From Rhodeus uyekii (lineage: Eukaryota; Chordata; Actinopteri; Cypriniformes; Acheilognathidae): DNA of 64,000 nt. Both the position numbers and the translations under genes were made by a program. The notes beneath the pieces were generated by a model. That model made no database searches. It was not told where the DNA came from and worked only from the letters and a program-made list of their open reading frames with translations. Location of the stretch: positions 10,281,501 through 10,345,500 of the forward strand of contig JAWRVZ010000003.1 of NCBI GenBank assembly GCA_037043235.1, read 5' to 3'. Of the stretch, positions 56,801-64,000 are shown one piece after another (positions within the stretch are counted from its first letter, which is position 1; the number at the start of each line of letters is the position of its first letter).

Positions 56801-57122
56801 CCAAAACAAAATAAGGAAACTTTAAAATAGTATAATAGGGTCACTTCAAGAAAGAAATTCATTTTTTCAAAAGCAGAAGCTTCAATTTCTGTGAATGCCA
56901 GAACTTTTCATATGTAAAATTCAAGCGTGAAGAGTTAAAAGTCTTTAATATCATTTAGAAAGATTATTTACATTTATAAAACATCTTTTTCCACATCAAA
57001 TAAATCATTACCATCATTCACAAACCTGAGAAAAAGAAAAACATTTTAAATGGGTGCTACACAGTAGCAAAATTACTAAATGCTTAAACACACAAGAGTC
57101 AATCATACAGCAGAACACTTTA

Positions 57123-57200
57123 AAGGACAGTTCACCCAAAAATAAAAACAACAATTATCATAATTTACTCATCCAAACCTGTATGCCATTAATTCTTCTG
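57123..57200. repeat. Dispersed 'agttcacccaaaaat' family repeat, end fragment
   Basis: It begins aaaggacagttcacccaaaa and includes atttactcatccaaacctgt, matching the terminal part of the family seen at 46699-46870. Only about 80 bases remain clear. Confidence 0.6.
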
Positions 57201-57683
57201 CAGACCATTTGAGAAATTAGATTTTGACTGTTAGTTTTTGTTTGCCCATTCAAGGAAAGCCAATTATCAAAAAAACAAAAAAATTCAAAATATGGTGGTT
57301 TGCAGAAAAAAGAAATTCATACAGGCGTGCATTTGCCATACAACGACATATCTCACTGTTTAACTCCCACAGTACGGTGCATTGTTGAAGAAATCAACTA
57401 GCTAGTCACAACGGTTTCCCGAAACCATACCGTCACATAATTAGTCACTCAAACACACTGGTTAATGACGTCACACAAGTGGTAATAACTTAATAACTTA
57501 GGTTAGTAATAACTTTCGAAATAATGAATTAATGGCAGATTTTTGCCATTCATTATAGACCAGACTAAAGCACTAATTCTTCTCAGTTATTTCACTTTAT
57601 TCACAGACTCCATCATAGGCTCATAGTACGCAGATATGCACTCTTAAAAATGTGTTTTATATCTCTTGGAAATTAATTCTGCA

Positions 57684-58040
57684 TACAGTGATCCCTCGTT
57701 TATCGTGGTTAATGTGGACCGGAACCACCCTGCTATAGGGGAAAATCTGCGAAGTAGGATCAGCCAATCAGCTCATGGGATACATCCACTCGTGCTCTCA
57801 TTGGTCGATTTGGCGCCGGGAACCAATCATGTGGGTGTGTACAAAGCCTCTGAGAGAGTTTCTCTCTTTGTCTGGCATCCTGGGAAACCGTTTCTCTCGC
57901 ATCTCGATGAAGCAACGCTGCTTTCCGCAATACGGCTGCTGATATGGCGGTATTTTGAGTTTTTGATAAATATTGTTTTTAAATCCGCGATGCACTGAGA
58001 TGGAGAAACTTGAACCGCAAAGAGGCAAGGGATTACTGTA
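57684..58040. mobile_element. Tigger-type MITE (CAGTGATCCCTCG family), complete
   Basis: TA-flanked, 357 bp, ends CAGTGATCCCTCGTTTATCG and aaggcaagggattactg-like. Interior blocks (ctttgtctggcatcctggga; caatacggctgctgatatgg) match the copies at 7511 and 17821. Confidence 0.8.
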
Positions 58041-58537
58041 TATTCGAAATTGAAAGATATAAATTGTTTTGAATGATAAGGATTTCTTCAACAAGAAATT
58101 TCTTCATGCTTCTAGCCACAGATTGAGAACTTGCTGTGTATGAACGTTCATTGGAACTATGGTTTCAGGAAACACATTTAACTGCTGATAATAATGGAAA
58201 ACGCAACCATAGTTGGCTAACAATACTTTGGGAAATGCACCCCAGATTTGGAAAAACACGAAATGAGTAAATTACGAAAGACTGTTTGGAGAACCATTAC
58301 TTTAAGCATCAGCTTTTCGAAACAAACCATCGCTTTGAGTCAAAATGAAATTCAGGAGACGTTCCACGATGTCTTTGAGGTCCGGCACGAGACATGATGA
58401 TGTTTACAGTGTTAAATAACAGAGAACCCGGTCCTCCAGGTGATGACACAGCGATGTGTGTAAAGGACACAGTATCTCAATCCACTGATATCCACTGATA
58501 TGCACTGATATCCACTGTATATCCAGCGATATGTTCC

Positions 58538-61500
58538 TTAAGACACCATGCCTTTAGGACTTTTCCCATCCAATACGTTGGTAATCGTCCATTTTTGATT
58601 GCTGCACTTCTGAAGGGCCAGCTGATAACCATGATCAACTTCCGCACTTTCCACCAATTCCAAACAACGCTTCGACTTCCTATTCTGAATGGAGCCTCCC
58701 TGCAAGACACATCAAAACGAATGAACAATGACAAAGTTGTTCCAGGACCAAATAGGATGTTGATTTCAGAACATTATCCACAATACTTCTCAGAAAAAGA
58801 TCCCTTAAGACCCCTTAGAGCTAAAAGCACCTTGACGTTAACCGGTCTTTCTAATGACTCCACGTGAGAAATCAAAGATGCATTTACGCCTCGAGAAACA
58901 AACTTCTTTTAGCCGGTAAACAGTATGAAACACAGCGCCAAAGCCCAATTCTTTTCAGAACAAAGTCAAAAGTAAAGTGATGTTTCTAAAGTGGTTGCTT
59001 CTGAAGAAGAGCCTCAAGGAGTCTTACAGTGTTGAAGGAGGCTCCGGAGACAGCTGAGACATGAAAGAGGAATCCGCGGGCGAAGTGTCGCCCTCGTCCA
59101 ATCATCTGCTACCGTATGATCCAATTCCAACTCAGACACAAGTTGTGTGAAACACCAAATCTCTCGCTACACAGGCTAAATCATGTTATTGATGACACAC
59201 AGTTGGAATATTTGAATTACTTTTATGCTGCTTTTTAATATTTATTGCGGTAACATTAGCAATTAGTCACAATATACTGTGCTAAATGTGAAATGATATT
59301 ATTGAAGATAATACCTTCAAATGGTGGTTATGGTATGGAGAATAAAGTTATGCTAGTACAGTAGAACCCTGATTTACGAAAATAATCCGTTCCGAGGTTG
59401 GCTTCGTAAGTAAGAAGAGTAGGAGAGCAATATGTGCATTCAGAAAGTCTCCAAAAGTCGCCAATAACTCCAGATAAAGTCGCTAGATTTGTATCTAGTC
59501 GCTTTTGGGAAAAATTGTCGCTGGAGTGGTCTGAAAACTCGCTAAATATAGTGACAAAGACGCTAAGTTGGCAACACAGAACGCCGCTACGCAGAGGCTG
59601 GTGGGAGCGATGCTGACCAATAGGAGAGCAGGATGCTGCAGCGAAAGCTAGCGTCCGAGCCGGGAGACAGCCAATGGGAGAGCAGGACGATTGGTGTGAG
59701 TTTACGGGTCAGTGGCGCGCAAATTTCGAAACAAAACCCGGCAATCGTCGCCTCGGCCGAGATTTAGTTTTTCGTATCTCGATCATTTTGTCGTTACTCG
59801 GGCGAAAAAAACCCCGAAATCTTTTATCGTACGTCGAACTTTTCGTACGTAGAGCGTTTCGTAAGTCGGGGTTCTACTGTATATGGCAATTTAGAACGGA
59901 ATAACTATGTGAAACTTTAGACGCTCTTACAGTACTGTTATATTTCCGCCACATAGTTTTTCATGGTCATGTAGATTTTAAACAGGCATTATTAAGAACT
60001 GTAATTATAAAATAATCAGGCATGCATCATTTAACAAGTGTGTGTCACCGATAGGGACCACTGCATCTGCTTCAATTACGTTCTGATCCAAATTGGCCTC
60101 TCTGGAATAATAATATCACTGTACTATCCCTGACTACTGCTGGTGCCAAATGCCCTAAAGAGCTAAATAATGTATTTCAGCTGGGTACATGTGTCAGGTG
60201 AGCTTAACGCTGCATTTACTCACGACATGCCAAGCGGTCTCCTGGATACAGACTGGAAAGCAGACAATGTGAGTCGATAAAGACTTAATTAAAGCCATTT
60301 CTGATGCTCAACAATGAGTCAGTTCAAGCCAGTTCACTCTATCACTGGCTTTGTCGTCAATTATTCATCACATCTAAAAGGCCACAATGGATCTGGTCCA
60401 CCTGATTCTATTTTAAGAAACTCCAGGGGGAAAAAAAGATGGCTGGCTTCAAGCCTTTATCCCACCATACTCATAAAACCACGTCCCGAGGGTTTGAGTG
60501 AGAATTGATATCGTTCAAACTCTTACACTTTTCTCGGCAGCACATGTTTGTTCATCTACTTCGACACCTCTCCCAAGGGGGCAGCATTACCCTTTCCTAA
60601 TAACCTGCTCTGACATTTCCTCCACACTTCAGCTAAATCTATTAGACGACACCGCCTGCTGTGACATATATTAATTCATCCACCTTTTAATAGAGATGCA
60701 TTCGTTACGTGAACCGTGTGCTGATGAAGTCAAGATGTCTGCTACAATCCCGAACGACGCTTGAATTAAATTACGAGAGCTTATGGCGCACACAATTCAC
60801 ACCTCTGAATTATTAATGCTCGATATCTAGAAAGTATCCATTGCAGTCACACAGCCGGAGGGATAACAGATGCTGCAAATTGACAGCGAATTTTGTGGGA
60901 GGTTTGAACTAGTGCATAAATGTTCTCTAAAAAACAGTTTTGACATGGATTTTAAAGAGAACCTGTGCTTTTTAATGTTTTTTTACTTTCTTAAATATAT
61001 AATGTTGCTGTTAAATGGCAGTCCAAAGGGAGCTGTTCTCAAATTCAGTAAGCACTGTTTCTAAACTCCATGAAATATCTCTATTGTAGGAGATTATTGG
61101 GGGGTGGGGGGGGGGGGGGTGATTATGATAAGTAACATTTACAAAACACAATAGCTTATTGGTGGAGGAAGATGAAGCCAATCAGTATCTGTGGGGACAA
61201 TTAGGAAGTCATGATGATCAACAGAGACCAATGGGTAAATTTGGCCAGGATGCTGGGGTTATATCCTTACTCTTTTCTTTTAAGGACATCCTGGGATTTT
61301 TAATGACCACAGACAGATAGACAGGACCTCGGTTTAACATCTCATCAAAAGGACGTGCTTTTTGACAGTCCCCGTCACTATACTGAGGCATTGAAACCAC
61401 CAGACCACAGGGTGAGCACCCCCTGCTAGCCTCACTAACACCTCTTTCCCCAGAAGGTCTTCCATCCAGGTACTGACCAGGCTCAACCCTGATTATCTTC

Positions 61501-61915
61501 AGTGAGCAACCTGTCTTAAGATACATGGCTAAATTCTAGTATGCAATAATAATTCAAACAGCACAAACTGACCATTGCAATACTACACTAATTTAGACGT
61601 ATCTAGGCACCAACTAACTCGAAAACCAATATTTAGCATAAAAAAGTAATTTATAATACAATTCAACTGGTGTATTATTACTTTAAAGAGCACAAGCATA
61701 AGAAAATGAGCTTTTGAGCATGTGATTCATTGTTTGCTTTGCATGTATACCCGAGTAAACATCCAGGAGAGCTTCATGTGCTTGTTGCTGGCGTAGCTGC
61801 ATTCCAGCAGTCGCGGACGTCCGTTCACGTCTACCAGGCACTTGTTGTCGTCATCGTCGATGGTCGGACTCAAGCCTCCAACCTGCAACTGCTGAGAGCT
61901 TGTGTAGTACACATT
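58538..61915 (-). CDS. Polypeptide GalNAc-transferase (galnt18-like), last two exons; 5' part outside window
   Basis: Members of this Golgi family attach GalNAc to Ser/Thr to start mucin-type O-glycans and carry a C-terminal ricin-type lectin domain. Exons 61751-61915 (NVYYTSSQQLQ ... HMKLSWMFTR) and 58538-58699 (GGSIQNRKSKRCLELVES ... GKSPKGMVS, stop TAA) join in frame and give the last 108 residues. Lectin features are the Cys pairs in NKCLVDVNGRP / LLECSYAS and SKRCLEL / LQKCS, followed by a QxW motif (NQKWTITN). The sequence is closest in my memory to GALNT18 of the GALNT8/9/17/18 subgroup. GALNT18 lies on human 11p15, the same arm as BMAL1-BTBD10-PTH, which supports that name but does not prove it. 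The intron holds a MITE and a 5S-derived SINE. The catalytic domain is not in the window. Confidence 0.85.
59357..59881. mobile_element. pogo/Tigger-type MITE (CAGTAGAACC family), long copy, in galnt intron
   Basis: TA-flanked, 525 bp, ends CAGTAGAACCCTGATTTACG and gtaagtcggggttctactg. It shares aaatcttttatcgta and cgtagagcgttt with the shorter copy at 22392-22692 and is noncoding. Confidence 0.75.
61140..61515 (-). mobile_element. 5S rRNA-derived SINE (SINE3 type), in galnt intron
   Basis: On the minus strand the head (about 61510 down to 61440) reads CAGGGTTGAGCCTGGTCAGT then ACCTGGATGGAAGACC. It aligns base for base with the internal control region of vertebrate 5S rRNA (CAGGGTCGGGCCTGGTTAGT / ACTTGGATGGGAGACC). 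A body (atgttaaaccgaggtcctg; attaaaaatcccaggatgtc) follows, of the kind found in zebrafish-type SINE3. It is not a functional 5S gene: the 5' part is missing and the body is foreign. Confidence 0.8.
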
Positions 61916-62287
61916 CTGAAACAACAGAAGAGACGAGGACGTGATATATATACATAACTAAACTAAATTCTTGGCTGCTCACACCTGCACTCTCTTGACT
62001 GTTATGTTAGCATTAGCTTAGCATATATCATCTGCGCCATGCTCCATTAGGTGCTCGCACAAATTTCCAGAATTTCCAGAAAATTTAAAGGGAAGACATT
62101 GTATTTCTAGAATGCAATGGAATAACAGAATGAGAAAGTATGAGAATTACACTACTAATCAAAGTTTGGAGCCAGAAATATATTTTCTTAAACATCTTTA
62201 CATTGTCTATTTAACATCAGTTTCAACAATTAACATTAACATAATTGTATAACATTTTGTCCAGAAATATACAGTAAACTGTACATA

Positions 62288-63025
62288 TACAGTAATACCT
62301 CGGTTTACAAGTTTAATTCGTTCCAAGAGCGAGCTCGTAACCTAAAATGCTCGTACACCAAAAAATATTCCCCATAAGAATGCACTAAAAAAAAAATCAA
62401 TCGATTCGTTCCACACGACCACAAATGCCCATTTTAAATATTTTTTTGGTTTTACCCTATTAATTACAGTTAAAATTATAACCATTAAGATCTCATATAA
62501 ATACTAATTAATAATTGACAATTAAACTCTAAAAATACTTGACAATTTACTGTAACGCGCACTTTTGCTTTGAGTAGCGTCGCTGCTGGCGTGATGGAGA
62601 CGGGGGGGAGGGGGGTGGGGTGTTACTGCTTAGAGGGAGGATTTCGTACCTTCTTTCTATATGCTGTACTGCACATATATATTTCACTACGTGAACAATA
62701 GTGATCACAATTAATGTTAACAACAGGAGGTAAACCCGCTGTAATTCACAAAAGTATCACTGTGGTGAATGATGCAACCAAACCGAGTGACGCTGAGAGA
62801 ATGAACGTGTGAAGGGGTGATAAAGGGGTTGGAACCGTGTGACTGTGTTATGAGAGGCTGTCGTTAGGATTTCCAGTAAAAATGTGCGTCACGATGCTGA
62901 GCGTTAAATCTTTTCCACACAAAAATGCGCGTGGGTGAGGGAATATTTTTCTCGCACACCGATACAATGCTTGTACACCGATTTGCTCGTATACTAAGTC
63001 ACTCGTAAGCCGAGGAATTACTGTA
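62288..63025. mobile_element. Tigger-type MITE (CAGTAATACCTCGG family), in galnt intron
   Basis: TA-flanked, about 740 bp, ends CAGTAATACCTCGGTTTACA and gtaagccgaggaattactg; the third copy of the family at 27189 and 39362. It is noncoding. The rest of the window to 64000 is presumed galnt intron, with no exon recognised. Confidence 0.8.
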
Positions 63026-64000
63026 CACTGTTTGTCAACAAAACAAAAAAATGTCAAGCATAGGTCTCACATATCAAACACTGTATTGCAATAACAACAA
63101 AGTTGTAATGTCATGAAATATCTTTTATCATTCTGATCCATTCATTTGTGCTACCTGAATGCCTGTTTGGACAATATAATGAATTATTCAAGTCTCTCAG
63201 ATGATGTGGCTCCAAAGCCCAGTGGTGATACCTAGTATTGCATCTTAATGGGCTCAAGAGGGAAAAATAACTTCCCTCTTTTCTTTTTTTAAATCTAATG
63301 ACTCTCATTTGTTAATTTCATACACACCACTCAAGCATAGGCTGAATGCCAACTGGCTACTTCTATAAAGCATTTAAAGTGTGTACATCACTGGTGGTGG
63401 GAAAGTACACACTTTTATGTACAGAGAAAGAAAGTCTTTGAGTAATGGGACATTTTACTATTGCACCTTTATAGCAAAAACCTCTTAGACATCTTCTCTT
63501 TACATATCTATGCAAGTGTTAACATCTACATAAAACAAAAAAACGAACATATTTAAAACTCCTTAGCAACATTAGCAAAAAGCATTTATTGACGCATTCC
63601 TCAAAAGTGAACTGAATTTAGCAAACTATTTTCATCACACATGCACTAATCTTCATATTACTTACTAAAATATGTAAAGTATTCAGCCCTGATTTTCATT
63701 TATCGCTCTGGCTGTTTTTAATTTTCTTTTTACCCAGCAGTTCTGAATTATTATGAAATTAAAAGTTCTACTTACAGAAACATTACATTCTTATGTTTTT
63801 ATTAATTTATTCACATTTACATCAGTTGAACGGCATGTGGGGGAAATAGAAAGATCAACATTTGCTTTGAATCACTAATGCACATTTTGTTGGCTCAAGT
63901 CCTAAATCAATAGCCCTGATACTTTAATCCATTGCCATACTGAACACAAGCACTTTCAGAAAGAATTCATTTCATGCAAAATTCCCACATTTTTCCTTCA

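Larger units (their letters stand above)
50000..58500. other. Gene-poor, repeat-rich spacer
   Basis: Between the pyurf promoter and the last galnt exon I find no ORF with recognisable domains or consistent splice structure on either strand. Apart from the repeats listed separately (50463, 52783-53896, 57123-57200, 57684-58040), the DNA is AT-rich and unremarkable. Distant regulatory elements for pth or galnt18 could lie here but cannot be recognised by eye. Confidence 0.5.

Noticed and set aside
61430..61515. Possible 5S rRNA gene on the minus strand
   Set aside because: Only the inner part of 5S is present and it continues into a SINE body.

Overview
This is vertebrate nuclear DNA, almost certainly from a ray-finned (teleost) fish. 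Genes are split by GT-AG introns and their predicted proteins match vertebrate families over full length. The spacers are AT-rich and full of microsatellites, TA-flanked Tigger/pogo-like DNA transposons, Tc1-like relics, and tRNA- and 5S-derived SINEs. A dispersed repeat with the 'agttcaccc' core, which I associate with otophysan fishes, hints at that group (weak evidence).

Layout, left to right: (1) 1-5751 (+), the 3' end of cep290 (504 residues of C-terminal coiled coil), with an unusual 885-nt open, phase-0 stretch inside one intron. (2) 6248-10565 (-), rlig1 (C12orf29-type RNA ligase), complete in 7 exons, 325 aa, tail-to-tail with cep290 as in human. (3) 11542-13830 (-), borcs5 (BORC subunit), complete in 4 coding exons, 195 aa. 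(4) About 15.2-24.43 kb (+), the clock gene bmal1 (arntl), complete in 17 coding exons, 626 aa, with a promoter carrying two ROR/REV-ERB response elements. (5) 26560-33910 or 37803 (-), btbd10, tail-to-tail with bmal1. (6) 42314-42733 (-), pth (parathyroid hormone), 106-aa precursor, with a TATA box. (7) 47631-48605 (+), an unrecognised 324-aa lysine-rich protein with noncoding 5' exons from about 45.5 kb. (8) 48857-49877 (-), the bicistronic pyurf(prey)/pigy locus. (9) About 50-58.5 kb, gene-poor and repeat-rich. (10) 58538-61915 (-), the last two exons of a polypeptide GalNAc-transferase (galnt18-like) whose 5' part lies beyond the window.

The genes do not form a pathway. The neighbourhood joins blocks whose human counterparts lie on 12q (CEP290/RLIG1), 12p (BORCS5), 11p15 (BMAL1-BTBD10-PTH and GALNT18) and 4q (PYURF/PIGY). 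Exon borders were read by hand from splice consensus, reading-frame continuity and recalled human proteins; no alignment was run. Most of the non-genic sequence is transposon-derived, and several small introns (rlig1 last intron, bmal1 intron 14) consist almost entirely of one mobile element.

The best candidates for something undescribed are the in-frame acidic cassette in cep290, the unrecognised lysine-rich protein with PP1- and CtBP-type short motifs, and a possible non-homologous N-terminus of btbd10.
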